In this document: piece by piece, positions 21,141-29,945 of the stretch | How the letters are laid out: every line of letters starts with the position of its first letter | Numbering within the stretch: the first letter of the stretch is position 1 | From: Christensenella sp. UBA1385 | Lineage (GTDB): Bacteria; Bacillota; Clostridia; Christensenellales; Aristaeellaceae | Assembly: GCA_002305755.1 (NCBI GenBank) | Contig: DBQV01000019.1 | Span: 2,174-50,513 of the forward strand | DNA length: 48,340 bases | Direction: 5' to 3' | Notes under the pieces: model-generated | Seen by the model: only the letters and a program-made list of their open reading frames with translations | Database searches by the model: none | Told to the model about the DNA's origin: nothing | Made by a program: the position numbers and the translations under genes

Positions 21141-22157
21141 ATGCGCACTGAGATCGAAGAGGTAAATGACGCCAGCCTGAAAAAGGCCGTTCGCCTGCTG
21201 GCAGGCGGCGGGGTGGTTGCCTTCGCCACCGAGACGGTCTATGGCCTGGGCGGGCACGCGCTGAATGAGCAGGCAGTGCTCGAGATCTTTCGGGCCAAGC
21301 AGCGCCCTGCAGACAACCCCCTGATCGTGCATATCAGCCGGGTAGAACAGGCCTTCGCGCTCTGCCGCTGGAACGACGTGGCGCAGAGCCTGGCGGAGGC
21401 CTTCTGGCCGGGCCCGCTGACCCTGCTGCTGCCCAAAAAAGATACCGTGCCGGACATCGTGACGGCGGGCCTTGGCACAGTGGCCATCCGCCTGCCCTCC
21501 CACCCCGCCGCCCGCGCGCTGCTGGAAGCCTGCGGCTTCCCGATCGCCGCGCCCAGCGCCAACCGCTCAGGCCGCCCCAGCCCGACGACAGCGCGGCATG
21601 TGTATGAGGATCTGAACGGGCTCATCCCCCTGATACTGGACGGGGGCAGCTGCGAGGTAGGCCTTGAATCCACGGTGCTCGATATCAGCGGTGAAACGCC
21701 CGTCATTCTGCGCCCCGGCGCGGTGACTGCCGAACAGGTAGCCATGGTGACGGGCAGCTGTGACGTGGCCCCTTCCGTGATGAGGCCGCTGAAGCCGGGC
21801 GAGAGCGCGCCGTCCCCCGGTATGCGCCACCGACATTACGCGCCCAAGGGGCGGCTCACCCTGTTTTCGGGAGAGCCCGAGGCTGTGGCCAAGGAGATCG
21901 TCCGCCGCTATGACGCGGCAGGCAGCGCGCGTATACTCGCCATGCACGCGCATCTGCCCCTTTACGGTGACAGGCTGATCAGTGACCTGGGCGAGGATGC
22001 CGCCAGCGCCGCGCACCGGCTGTTCTATCTGCTGCGCGCCTTTGACGAGCAGGGCATCGAAGAGATCTACGGCGAGACCCTGCCGCCCTCCGGCCTTGGC
22101 CTCGCCGTCATGAACAGGCTGGCCCGCGCGGCCGCCTTCAATATTGTGGAAGTCTGA
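21141..22157 (+). CDS. sua5: L-threonylcarbamoyladenylate synthase (Sua5 type)
   Basis: 338 residues from the ATG at 21141 (GGAG about 10 bases upstream). It makes threonylcarbamoyl-AMP from threonine, bicarbonate and ATP for the t6A37 modification of tRNAs. The YrdC domain is at about 10-200, with FATETVYGLGGHA, the KQRPADNPLIVHI motif (Lys53, Arg55) and SANRSGRPSPT. A C-terminal Sua5 domain (about 230-338) with PGMRHRHYAPKG and a LPPSGLGLAVMNRLARAA ending makes it the long Sua5 form rather than the short YrdC form. It is convergent with nnr, ending 5 bases from its end. Confidence 0.95.
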   Translation: MRTEIEEVNDASLKKAVRLLAGGGVVAFATETVYGLGGHALNEQAVLEIFRAKQRPADNPLIVHISRVEQAFALCRWNDVAQSLAEAFWPGPLTLLLPKKDTVPDIVTAGLGTVAIRLPSHPAARALLEACGFPIAAPSANRSGRPSPTTARHVYEDLNGLIPLILDGGSCEVGLESTVLDISGETPVILRPGAVTAEQVAMVTGSCDVAPSVMRPLKPGESAPSPGMRHRHYAPKGRLTLFSGEPEAVAKEIVRRYDAAGSARILAMHAHLPLYGDRLISDLGEDAASAAHRLFYLLRAFDEQGIEEIYGETLPPSGLGLAVMNRLARAAAFNIVEV

Positions 22158-22162
22158 TAAGG

Positions 22163-23620
22163 TCAATCCGCTTCTTCAAGGGAGGCCTCGCCCATCAGGG
22201 CCAGGATCTCCCCCGTCAGCGGTGAGAGCGGCCCCATGCGCCTTTGCGCCACGCGGGCCGCTTTTCCATGCCACAGGCAGCCGACCCGCGCCGCCTCAAA
22301 GCCATCCATCCCCTGCGCCATCAGGCCCGCGATAATGCCTGCCAGCGCGTCGCCGCTGCCGCCCTTGGCCAGAGCTGGCGATCCCAGCGAGTGGATGGCC
22401 AGCCGCTTCCCGTCCAGGATCACGCTGGCATGGCTCTTGAGCGCAACAGTGCAGCCAAAACGCTCCCACAGGCCCCGCGCCGCGCCGAGCAGATCATCCG
22501 CCACCGCCTCAGGGCTGCTGCCAAGCAGCCGGGCCGCTTCTCCTACATGCGGCGTGATCACCGTCCGGCTGCCAAGCGGAAAGGGCGTTTCCGACAGCAG
22601 GTTGAGCGCGTCGGCGTCCAGCACCGCAGGCACGTCAGGCTGATACAGGCTCAGCAGGCTGTGCCGCGCGGCCTCGCTCCGCCCAAGGCCGCAGCCGGCC
22701 AGCAGCACGTCGCGCGCGGGCTGCTCCCTGACGGCGCGTCCGACCGGCAGGCACAGCGCATTGGGCACCAGCACCTGCAGGATGGGGATGATCTCCTCCT
22801 CGCAGGCGATATACGCCAGCCCGGCGCCGGCCCGCAGGCAACCGAGCGCCGCCATCGCTGCCGCGCCGGCCATGCCGAGGCTGCCGCAGCACAGAAGCAC
22901 GCGTCCGCAGCTGCCCTTATGCGCCGTCACGGGCCGCTGCGGCAGACGGCGCGGCAGATCCGCATCTTCCAGGTTTTCTGCCAGATCCATGCCCTGCGCA
23001 AATGAGGCAAGGCCTATGTCGACCACTTTCAACCTGCCCGTCAGCTCCGCGCGGGGCGAAATCAGGTGCCCAGTCTTGGCCCAGCCGAAGCTGACCGTCA
23101 TATCCGCCCTCACGCAGCCGCCGCGGCAGGCCCCGGTCAGGGCGTTCATGCCGGAGGGGATATCCACCGCGAGCACGGGGCAGCCGAGCGCATTCATGGA
23201 AGCGATCCCTTCTTCCAGCTCCCGCGATAGCGGCTCCCCGCCCAATCCGATGCCCACCAGCGCGTCCACCGCGGCGTCAAAACGCACGCCCTTGGGCGCG
23301 GAAGAAAGCACCTCGATGCCCCGCTGCCGGGCGCGCTCAAAATTGAGCCTCGCGTTTGCCGTCCTGGGTTCGCCCCGCATCACGATCAAGGCCCTTCCAC
23401 CGCGCTCCGCCCAGAGGCGCGCGGCGGCCAGACCGTCTCCGCCGTTGTTTCCTCTGCCGCAGAAAAAGGCGGCGCTTGCCCTCTGATCGCCCGTCAGTTC
23501 AAGCAAAGCGTCCGCTGCGGCTGCCGCGGCCCGCTCCATCAGCTCGATCGGCTCGACGCCGGCCGCAAAGGCCCTCTCTTCGATTTCCCGCATCTGCTGC
23601 GGCGTGACGGTGTGCCTCAT
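22163..23620 (-). CDS. nnr: bifunctional NAD(P)H-hydrate epimerase / ADP-dependent dehydratase
   Basis: 485 residues, a repair enzyme for hydrated NADH/NADPH. The N-terminal YjeF domain (1-210), the epimerase, has GRGNNGGDGLAAARL and AVDIPSGMNALTG. The C-terminal ribokinase-like dehydratase domain (about 225-480) has HKGSCGRVLLCCGS, LDADALNLL, TPHVGEAARLL and the catalytic GGSGDALAG motif. The start overlaps the acpS stop as ATGA, so the two are coupled; acpS-nnr adjacency is common in Bacillota. Confidence 0.95.
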   Translation of the reverse strand: MRHTVTPQQMREIEERAFAAGVEPIELMERAAAAAADALLELTGDQRASAAFFCGRGNNGGDGLAAARLWAERGGRALIVMRGEPRTANARLNFERARQRGIEVLSSAPKGVRFDAAVDALVGIGLGGEPLSRELEEGIASMNALGCPVLAVDIPSGMNALTGACRGGCVRADMTVSFGWAKTGHLISPRAELTGRLKVVDIGLASFAQGMDLAENLEDADLPRRLPQRPVTAHKGSCGRVLLCCGSLGMAGAAAMAALGCLRAGAGLAYIACEEEIIPILQVLVPNALCLPVGRAVREQPARDVLLAGCGLGRSEAARHSLLSLYQPDVPAVLDADALNLLSETPFPLGSRTVITPHVGEAARLLGSSPEAVADDLLGAARGLWERFGCTVALKSHASVILDGKRLAIHSLGSPALAKGGSGDALAGIIAGLMAQGMDGFEAARVGCLWHGKAARVAQRRMGPLSPLTGEILALMGEASLEEAD

Positions 23621-23994
23621 CCTTCGCCCTCCAGAACGCAGAAAGCCCCGGCCATGCCCTGCTCATGGCTGAGGCTGAGATGGGCCCTGACCGAACCCGC
23701 GGCCTGCGCGCGCGAAAGCGCCTCGCCCTTCAGATCGTAGTACGGCCGCCCTTTATCATCATGCCGCACGGACACATCCGCCGGCGGGATACCGTCAAAG
23801 CCGGTGCCCAGCGCCTTGACGAAGGCTTCCTTGGCGGCGAAGCAGGCGGCGGCGGAGGCAGCCTGCCCCACACCCCTGCCTGCGATATAGCCCCGCTCTT
23901 CTTCGGAAAAATAACGCGCAAGAAAGCGCCCGCCCTCAAGCAGCGCTTTCATGCGCGAAATGTCGCACAGATCAAAGCCTATGCCGATGATCAT
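23617..23994 (-). CDS. acpS: holo-[acyl-carrier-protein] synthase
   Basis: 125 residues from the ATG at 23994, which overlaps the previous stop as ATGA. It transfers 4'-phosphopantetheine from CoA to acyl carrier protein. The two metal-binding motifs are seen: GIGFDLCDISRM with Asp8, and CFAAKEAFVKALGTG with Glu56. Length and motifs are typical of AcpS. Coupled on both sides, to the P1 peptidase gene upstream and nnr downstream. Confidence 0.95.
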   Translation of the reverse strand: MIIGIGFDLCDISRMKALLEGGRFLARYFSEEERGYIAGRGVGQAASAAACFAAKEAFVKALGTGFDGIPPADVSVRHDDKGRPYYDLKGEALSRAQAAGSVRAHLSLSHEQGMAGAFCVLEGEG

Positions 23995-24950
23995 GCAAGG
24001 CGTGAATAATAGATGGCGTTGGCGATGGCGCGCGCCGTGACCTCGGTCGCCGCCGCGCACAGCTTAACGAAGTTGACCTCCTGCCCCACTCTTTCCGTCG
24101 CCAGCGCAAACATGGTGTCGCCGTCCATCTGGGTGTGCACGGGCCGTATCGCCCGCGCCAGACCGTCGTGGGCCACGTCGGCCAGGCGGTTGGCCTCCGC
24201 CTTGGTCAGCTTGCAGTCGACCGCCACCACGCCGATGGTGGTGTTGCTGCCAGGAGCGGGAATCCTGATCTGCGCTGACGCAGGCGGATTGCCAAACAGC
24301 AGTCCCTCCGCGCGCACGGGCGTGCCGTCCGGCATCAGGGCGCAGGCGATGCACTCGCCGCTGCGCGGATCAAACACATCGCCCACGGCGTTGACGGCCA
24401 CCACCGCGCCCACGGTCACGCCCTCCGGCAGCGTGATGGAGGCGGAGCCAAGCCCGCCGGGCTGGGGAATGGCACTGGCCACCAGCTTTCCCACGGTCGC
24501 CCCGCAGCCCGCGCCGACCAGCCCCTGTTCCATACCCTTGGCGGCCACGGTGGCCGCCGCGCGGCCCATGGCCGCGTCCGGGTAGATGTTGGGCTCGCCG
24601 TGCATCAGGTCAAACAGCACGGCCGCGGGCACGATCGGCACCTGCACGCCGGCCATGGTGAGCCCGGCCCCCGTCTGAGCCAGGTAGCGCATCACGCCGT
24701 CCGCGGCCGCCAGGCCGAAGGCGCTGCCGCCCGCCAGCACGACCGCGTTGACATATTCCACCAGATTGCCGGGGCGCAGCAGATCGGTCTCCCGCGTGCC
24801 GGGCGCGGCGCCGCGCACGGATACGCCGCCGATCGCCCCCGCCTTGGGGGCCATCACGACCGTGACGCCCGTTTTGGCCTTTTCGTTCTGCTGCTGGCCG
24901 ACTTTGATACCGTGCACATTGGTGATGTTGCCGGGATAGATGGCTGCCAT
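23991..24950 (-). CDS. P1 (S58) family N-terminal-nucleophile peptidase
   Basis: 319 residues from the ATG at 24950 (GAGGAG 7 bases upstream; a GTG at 24965 is less likely). The family, including DmpA and beta-aminopeptidases, cleaves itself into two chains and exposes a Ser or Thr nucleophile. Here the site is GSN-TTIGVVAVD, making Thr237 the likely nucleophile. Other family motifs are NVHGIKVG, GGVSVRGAAPGTRETDLL and LAGGSAFGLAAADGVM. No signal peptide, so it is cytoplasmic. It is coupled to acpS; the physiological substrate is unknown. Confidence 0.9.
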   Translation of the reverse strand: MAAIYPGNITNVHGIKVGQQQNEKAKTGVTVVMAPKAGAIGGVSVRGAAPGTRETDLLRPGNLVEYVNAVVLAGGSAFGLAAADGVMRYLAQTGAGLTMAGVQVPIVPAAVLFDLMHGEPNIYPDAAMGRAAATVAAKGMEQGLVGAGCGATVGKLVASAIPQPGGLGSASITLPEGVTVGAVVAVNAVGDVFDPRSGECIACALMPDGTPVRAEGLLFGNPPASAQIRIPAPGSNTTIGVVAVDCKLTKAEANRLADVAHDGLARAIRPVHTQMDGDTMFALATERVGQEVNFVKLCAAATEVTARAIANAIYYSRLA

Positions 24951-24961
24951 GATGCGTCTCC

Positions 24962-25894
24962 TCACTTATACTGCAGGTTCAGGCCGTCGATCCAGCGGAT
25001 CAGGTTGGCCCGCACCTCTTCTCTGTTCACTTCGTTGAACATCTCATGCCTTCCCTCGGGATAGAGCTGCATGGTGATGTTTCTGAGACCCGCCCGCTTA
25101 TACTGAGCGGCCACCGTCTTGGGGCCCTCGGCCATTCTGCCGCCGACGGGATCCTTTTCTCCGGAGATGAAAAGGATGGGCAGGTCCTTGTTGCGGATGC
25201 TGTTCAGCCGGTCCAGCCTGCCCAGCAGCTGCAGGCCCCTGCCCAGGTCGCGCATGCCGCCCGCGGTGAACATGAAGCCGCAGAGCGGATCGTTCACATA
25301 CAGGTCCACCTGTTCATTGTCGCTGCTGCCCCAGTCAAAGCCGGTGCGGTTGGGCCGGAAGGGCTTGTTGTTGGCGTCGAAGGACAGCCTGTGCAGGAGG
25401 GGAGAGGGTTTCTTCTTTCCGCCGAAGGCACAGATGGCCGACGCGAAGAATACCAGCGTGTTCACGAGCGCCGGAGGCATGCAGCCGGTGCCGCTGATGA
25501 CAAGGGCGTCGAGCCCATCACCGTACTGCAGCAGGTATTCCCTCGCCAGAAAGCTGCCCATGCTGTGCCCCAGCAGGATGAAGGGGCAGCCCGGGTATCT
25601 GGCCTGCAGCAGGTCATGCGCGGTGCGCATGTCGTTAACCACTTTCTGCCAGCCGTCTGCATCCGCAAAGTAGCCCAGCCTGTCCTTGGGCGTGTCCGGC
25701 CCGTGGCCCAGATGATCGTAGCCCGCTGCCACACAGCCGGCCGCGGCCAGCGCCTCCGCCAGAGGATAGTAACGGGCATAGTATTCCGCCATGCCGTGCG
25801 CCACCTGAACAATGGCTTTCGGCTTGCCCTGAGGCTCATGCAGCACCAGCTTTTTGCTGACGCCGCCCGCGCTCATAAACTGCAGTTCCGTCAT
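24962..25894 (-). CDS. alpha/beta hydrolase (monoacylglycerol-lipase-like)
   Basis: 310 residues, Hydrolase_4 type. The catalytic triad is visible: Ser111 in GHSMG, Asp248 in FISGEKDPVGG and His283 in PEGRHEMFNE. The oxyanion-hole region HGMAEYYARY near residue 33 is typical of monoglyceride lipases and lysophospholipases. No signal peptide. GGAGGG lies 6 bases before the ATG. First gene of the coupled run with the P1 peptidase, acpS and nnr; 66 bases separate it from trpS upstream. Confidence 0.88.
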   Translation of the reverse strand: MTELQFMSAGGVSKKLVLHEPQGKPKAIVQVAHGMAEYYARYYPLAEALAAAGCVAAGYDHLGHGPDTPKDRLGYFADADGWQKVVNDMRTAHDLLQARYPGCPFILLGHSMGSFLAREYLLQYGDGLDALVISGTGCMPPALVNTLVFFASAICAFGGKKKPSPLLHRLSFDANNKPFRPNRTGFDWGSSDNEQVDLYVNDPLCGFMFTAGGMRDLGRGLQLLGRLDRLNSIRNKDLPILFISGEKDPVGGRMAEGPKTVAAQYKRAGLRNITMQLYPEGRHEMFNEVNREEVRANLIRWIDGLNLQYK

Positions 25895-25960
25895 GCAGCT
25901 CCCTCCTCATTTGCTTTGATGGCAATCGGGCCGGGGCAAAGCCCCGACCCATACATCTGT

Positions 25961-26968
25961 TTACAGCTGGTAAAGGCCGACCTTCTTGTACACCTTGCGC
26001 AGCGTGCGCCGGGCGATGGCCTGCGCGCGCGCAGCATTCTCCGCCAGCGTCTCGTTCAGATAGGTCTTGTCCTGGATCAGCCTGTCAAACTCCGCGCGGA
26101 TGGGGCGGATGTGCTCGATCACGGCATCCGCCGTGCGCTCCTTCAGCACGCCGTAGCCCTGGCCCTCAAGGTCCGCGCACAGCGCATCGACGCCCTGCCC
26201 CGTGAGCGCGGACAGAATGTTGAGCAGATTGGTCACGCCGGGCTTGTTCTCCGGATCGTAGCGAATCTCCGCGTCGGAATCGGTCACCGCGCGGCGGATC
26301 TTGCGCCGCATGTCCTCCGGGCTGTCCAGCAGCGCGATGTAGCTCTCCTCCGCCTCCGATTTGCTCATCTTGCGGGTGGGATCGCTCAGGCTGAGCACCT
26401 TGGCCGTGGTCTTGGGGATATAGGGCTCGGGCACCACGAAGGAGCCGCTGTACAGGCTGTTGAAGCGCTCCGCGATGTCGCGGCTCAGCTCCAGATGCTG
26501 TTTCTGGTCGGCCCCGACCGGCACCAGGTCGGTCTGGTACAAGAGTATGTCCGCGGCCATCAGCGTGGGGTAGGTAAACAGGCCCGCGTTCACATTTTCC
26601 TGGTGACGGGCCGCCTTGTCCTTGAACTGGGTCATGCGGCTCAGCTCCCCCATATAGGTGAAACAGTTGAGTATCCATGCCAGCTCCGCGTGTTCGGGCA
26701 CATGGCTCTGGCAGAAGATGATGTTTTTCTTGGGATCAAGGCCGCAGGCAATATAGAGCGCGGCCAGTTCCAGCGTCTGCCTGCGCAGGTCGGCCGGCAC
26801 GCGCCGGATGGTCAGCGCGTGCAGATCAACCACACAGAACAGGCAGTCGTAATCCTTTTCCAGCAGCGTGAAATTGCGGATGGCGCCGATGTAGTTGCCC
26901 AGCGTGATGCTGCCGGAAGGCTGGATGCCCGAAAAGATGACGGGCTTCGCAGTCGTTTGTTCGCTCAT
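25961..26968 (-). CDS. trpS: tryptophanyl-tRNA synthetase
   Basis: 335 residues, class I aminoacyl-tRNA synthetase. The HIGH-equivalent is PSGSITLGNYIGA (TLGN at 22-25) and the KMSKS loop is at 200-204. Other TrpRS features are FCVVDLHALT, CQSHVPEHAELAWIL and QTDLVPVGADQKQHLELSRDIA. Full length. It lies 12 bases after kbl on the same strand, so it is probably read from the tdh-kbl transcript at least in part. No T-box leader is seen in the short gap. Confidence 0.97.
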   Translation of the reverse strand: MSEQTTAKPVIFSGIQPSGSITLGNYIGAIRNFTLLEKDYDCLFCVVDLHALTIRRVPADLRRQTLELAALYIACGLDPKKNIIFCQSHVPEHAELAWILNCFTYMGELSRMTQFKDKAARHQENVNAGLFTYPTLMAADILLYQTDLVPVGADQKQHLELSRDIAERFNSLYSGSFVVPEPYIPKTTAKVLSLSDPTRKMSKSEAEESYIALLDSPEDMRRKIRRAVTDSDAEIRYDPENKPGVTNLLNILSALTGQGVDALCADLEGQGYGVLKERTADAVIEHIRPIRAEFDRLIQDKTYLNETLAENAARAQAIARRTLRKVYKKVGLYQL

Positions 26969-26980
26969 GTCATATCCCCT

Positions 26981-28162
26981 TTAAATGTGCATTTCCCTCT
27001 TGACCTGTTCAAAGCAGCGGACGGCAAAATCAAGGTCCTCCCTGCTGTGCGCCGCGCTGACCTGGGTGCGGATGCGGGCCTTGCCCTCCGGTACCACGGG
27101 ATAGGAGAAGGACACCACGTACACGCCTTTATCAAGCATCCTCTGGGCAAACTCCTTGGCCACATGCGCGTCATAGAGCATGACGGGCACAATGGGGTGC
27201 TCGCCGCTTGGCACGTCGAAGCCCACCTTTTCAAGGTTCCCGCGGAAATAGGCCGCGTTTTCATGCACTCGGTCGCGCAGGGCATGGCTCTCTTCCAGCA
27301 GGTCGATGGTCTTCAGCGTGGCCGCGCAGATGGCGGGGGCCAGCGTGTTGCTGAACAGGTAGGGCCGGGAGCGCTGGCGCAGCAGATCCACGATCGGCTT
27401 GGAGGCGGCGGTGAAGCCGCCCGACGCGCCGCCCATCGCCTTGCCGAAGGTGCTGGTGATGATGTCCACCCGACCCATCACGCCGCAATGCTCGTGCGTA
27501 CCGCGGCCGTCCCTGCCCATAAAGCCGGTGGCATGGCTGTCGTCCACCATCACCAGCGCATCGTACTTCTCCGCCAGGGCGCAGATCTCGGGCAGCCTGG
27601 CGATATAGCCGTCCATGGAGAACACACCGTCGGTCACGATCAGGCGGATGCGCGCATCCTGCGAGTCCTTCAGGTGCTGCTCCAGCTCCTGCATGTTGCT
27701 GTTCTGATAGCGCAGGCGGCGCGCCTTGCAAAGGCGCACGCCGTCGATGATAGAGGCGTGGTTGAGCGCATCCGAGATCACGGCGTCCTCCGGACCAAGC
27801 AGGGTCTCAAACAGGCCGCCGTTGGCGTCAAAACAGGAGGAATAGAGGATGGCGTCCTCCATCTTGAGGAAGCCAGCGATGCGCCCCTCCAGCTCCTTAT
27901 GGATATCCTGCGTGCCGCAGATAAAGCGCACGCTGGACAGGCCGAACCCCCACCTGTCATAGCTGGCCTTCGCCGCCCTGATGAGCTCTGGATCGTTGGC
28001 AAGGCCCAGATAGTTGTTGGCGCACATGTTCAGAACGCCGTTTGCCGTGCGGGTGGAGATCCTCGCGCCCTGAGGCGTGGTGATGATGCGCTCATCCTTG
28101 GACGTGCCCGCCTGCCTGATCTCCTCCAGAGCCGTGCTAAAGTAGGAAAATGCGCTTTTCAT
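26981..28162 (-). CDS. kbl: glycine C-acetyltransferase (2-amino-3-ketobutyrate CoA ligase)
   Basis: 393 residues from the ATG at 28162, which overlaps the tdh stop as ATGA. PLP-dependent alpha-oxoamine synthase that splits 2-amino-3-ketobutyrate with CoA into glycine and acetyl-CoA. Seen: NNYLGLANDPELIRAA, the PLP-binding DDSHATGFMG segment (Asp207-His210), and the Schiff-base lysine Lys241 in TSTFGKAMGGASGG. The pairing with tdh makes the call specific against the related KAS/BioF enzymes. Confidence 0.95.
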   Translation of the reverse strand: MKSAFSYFSTALEEIRQAGTSKDERIITTPQGARISTRTANGVLNMCANNYLGLANDPELIRAAKASYDRWGFGLSSVRFICGTQDIHKELEGRIAGFLKMEDAILYSSCFDANGGLFETLLGPEDAVISDALNHASIIDGVRLCKARRLRYQNSNMQELEQHLKDSQDARIRLIVTDGVFSMDGYIARLPEICALAEKYDALVMVDDSHATGFMGRDGRGTHEHCGVMGRVDIITSTFGKAMGGASGGFTAASKPIVDLLRQRSRPYLFSNTLAPAICAATLKTIDLLEESHALRDRVHENAAYFRGNLEKVGFDVPSGEHPIVPVMLYDAHVAKEFAQRMLDKGVYVVSFSYPVVPEGKARIRTQVSAAHSREDLDFAVRCFEQVKREMHI

Positions 28163-29199
28163 TTGCTGCTCCCCCAATCCAGTACGATCTTGCCGGAGTT
28201 GCCGGTCGACATAATGTCGAAGGCCTCCTGGAACTGTGTGTAGTGGAAGCGGTGGGTCACCAGGTCTTTCAGGTTAAGCCCGGACTCCACCATCGCGCCC
28301 ATCTTGTACCAGGTCTCATACATGCGGCGGCCGTAGATGCCCTGTAGCGTGAGGCCCTTCAGGATGATCTTGTCCATATCAAGCGGCACGTTGCCGCCGA
28401 ACAGGCCCAGCAGAGACACCTTGCCGCCGTTGCGCATCACGCCCAGCATCTGGTCGAAGGCGCTGACGGCGCCCGACATCTCAAGCCCGACGTCGAAGCC
28501 CTCCACCATGTTGGATTCCTTCATCACATCTTCCAGGCTCTGGCGCTTCACGTTCACGGTGGCAGTCGCGCCAAGCTTTCTGGCCAGATCCAGCCTGTAA
28601 TCGTTCACATCCGTAACCACCACGTGCCGCGCGCCCGCGTGACGGCAGATGGCGCCGGCCATGATGCCGATGGGGCCCGCGCCCGTGATCAGCACATCCT
28701 CGCCCACCAGATCGAACATCAGCGCCGTGTGCGTGGCATTGCCCAGTGCGTCAAAAAAGGAGACGATCTCCTCATCCAGGCTTTCACTGATGTGAATGCA
28801 GTTGGAAGCCGGGATGCACAGATACTCGGCAAAGGCACCGTCGCGGTTGACGCCCACGCCCTTGGTATACTTGCACCACTGCCCGTTGCCCGCGCGGCAG
28901 TTACGGCAGACGCCGCAGACGATATGCCCCTCGCCGGACACCCGCTGGCCTACCTTAAAGTTCTTCACATTCGCGCCCACCTCGGCGATCTCGCCCACAT
29001 ACTCATGGCCGATGACGCGAGGCGTCTCAATATGCTTGCGGCTCCATTCATCCCACTTATAGATGTGCAGATCCGTGCCGCAGATTGCCGTCTTGCGGAT
29101 CTTGATCAGCACCTCGTCGTCGCGCGGCACGGGCTTTTCCACCCGAACCAGCTCCAGACCCGGAGCAGCCTTGGTTTTTGCCAATGCATCCATCAACAT
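28159..29199 (-). CDS. tdh: L-threonine 3-dehydrogenase
   Basis: 346 residues, zinc-dependent medium-chain dehydrogenase oxidising threonine to 2-amino-3-ketobutyrate with NAD+. The catalytic zinc region is Cys40 (AICGTD), His65 and Glu66 (GHEYVG). Structural zinc cysteines are Cys95, Cys98, Cys101 and Cys109. The Rossmann motif is ITGAGPIGIMAGA, followed by VVTDVNDYRLDLA. Coupled to kbl, the two form the threonine-to-glycine route. Confidence 0.96.
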   Translation of the reverse strand: MLMDALAKTKAAPGLELVRVEKPVPRDDEVLIKIRKTAICGTDLHIYKWDEWSRKHIETPRVIGHEYVGEIAEVGANVKNFKVGQRVSGEGHIVCGVCRNCRAGNGQWCKYTKGVGVNRDGAFAEYLCIPASNCIHISESLDEEIVSFFDALGNATHTALMFDLVGEDVLITGAGPIGIMAGAICRHAGARHVVVTDVNDYRLDLARKLGATATVNVKRQSLEDVMKESNMVEGFDVGLEMSGAVSAFDQMLGVMRNGGKVSLLGLFGGNVPLDMDKIILKGLTLQGIYGRRMYETWYKMGAMVESGLNLKDLVTHRFHYTQFQEAFDIMSTGNSGKIVLDWGSSK

Positions 29200-29228
29200 A
29201 CTGGCCCCACCCTTCCGATCGTTTTATA

Positions 29229-29945
29229 CTATCGGGGCTTTAGCAAAGCCTCGAGTTGTTGCGCCGTGTAAGTAAAAGTAGCTTCCCCGCTCTCCCCGTC
29301 CAGCAGGCCGGGCTGCAGGTAAAACACAATCTCGCCCATCGGGCCCGCATAGAAATAGCTTTCGGGGAAGAACTCCTGGGAGAGCAGCTCAAAGCTCATG
29401 TCTTCCCGAATGCCGCTGTCCCCCCGCGCCATGCGTGCCTCGATCCCGCGCCAGACGTCCTCCAGCACCAGCTCAGCCAGTTGGGCAGAGCTCTCGCCGA
29501 TCTCCCCCGCCAGCCCGCGCAGGGTGAGCGACTGGGCCGCGTAGGGGCCGGACGCCGCAAAAACGGCGGACTGCAGCGACAGTTTCTCCTTCCCCTCGGA
29601 CAGAGTGCTTCGCCGCAGCAGGAAGCTGAAATAGTCGTCGCTGTTGCAGGTGATCTCATAGACGTCGGTCACACGGTTGCTGCCGTCGCCCGGCATATCC
29701 GCCGCGAACATGGGCAGCACGAGCCCGGTCATTTCACCGATCGCCACCTCGAAATAGTGGTTCAGCTCCTCGCTGAGCGCGCCTTCCCCAGCGATGACGG
29801 GATAGGTGTAATCATAGGTGTAGATCGGCGTTCCCTCCTGTGGATAGAAGGCCTCGCCGCTTTCGAAGCTTACCTCCACCGCCGCCGAAGCGCTCAGGCT
29901 GAGCATGAGCAGCAGGGACGCCGTGCGCAGGAGACGCGTCTTCAT
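29229..29945 (-). CDS. secreted DUF3298-like protein
   Basis: 238 residues with a signal peptide (MKTRLLRTASLLLMLSLSASAAVEV) and no lipobox. The mature part has the layout of DUF4163/DUF3298 proteins: an N-terminal YTYDYTYPVIAGEGALSEELNHYF segment, then the C-terminal motif FFPESYFYAGPMGEIVFYLQPG (first 20 residues suffice) that is typical of DUF3298 in RsiV- or PdaC-like proteins. No catalytic residues identified. Its ATG overlaps the stop of the flavoprotein gene (ATGA), so the two are coupled. Confidence 0.75.
   Translation of the reverse strand: MKTRLLRTASLLLMLSLSASAAVEVSFESGEAFYPQEGTPIYTYDYTYPVIAGEGALSEELNHYFEVAIGEMTGLVLPMFAADMPGDGSNRVTDVYEITCNSDDYFSFLLRRSTLSEGKEKLSLQSAVFAASGPYAAQSLTLRGLAGEIGESSAQLAELVLEDVWRGIEARMARGDSGIREDMSFELLSQEFFPESYFYAGPMGEIVFYLQPGLLDGESGEATFTYTAQQLEALLKPR

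Noticed and set aside
25932..25946. CGGGGC-AAA-GCCCCG hairpin between trpS and the hydrolase gene as a terminator
   Set aside because: No T run follows on the minus strand; the loop of three bases and lack of a tract make it weak.
26969..26980. T-box leader for trpS
   Set aside because: Only 12 bases separate kbl and trpS, so no T-box can fit there.
25046..28243. Plus-strand open frame of 1065 codons
   Set aside because: It lies antisense over the hydrolase, trpS and kbl genes, all of which have clear motifs. It is His/Gln/Arg/Val-rich, the typical shadow of GC-rich genes, and has no domain or ribosome site.
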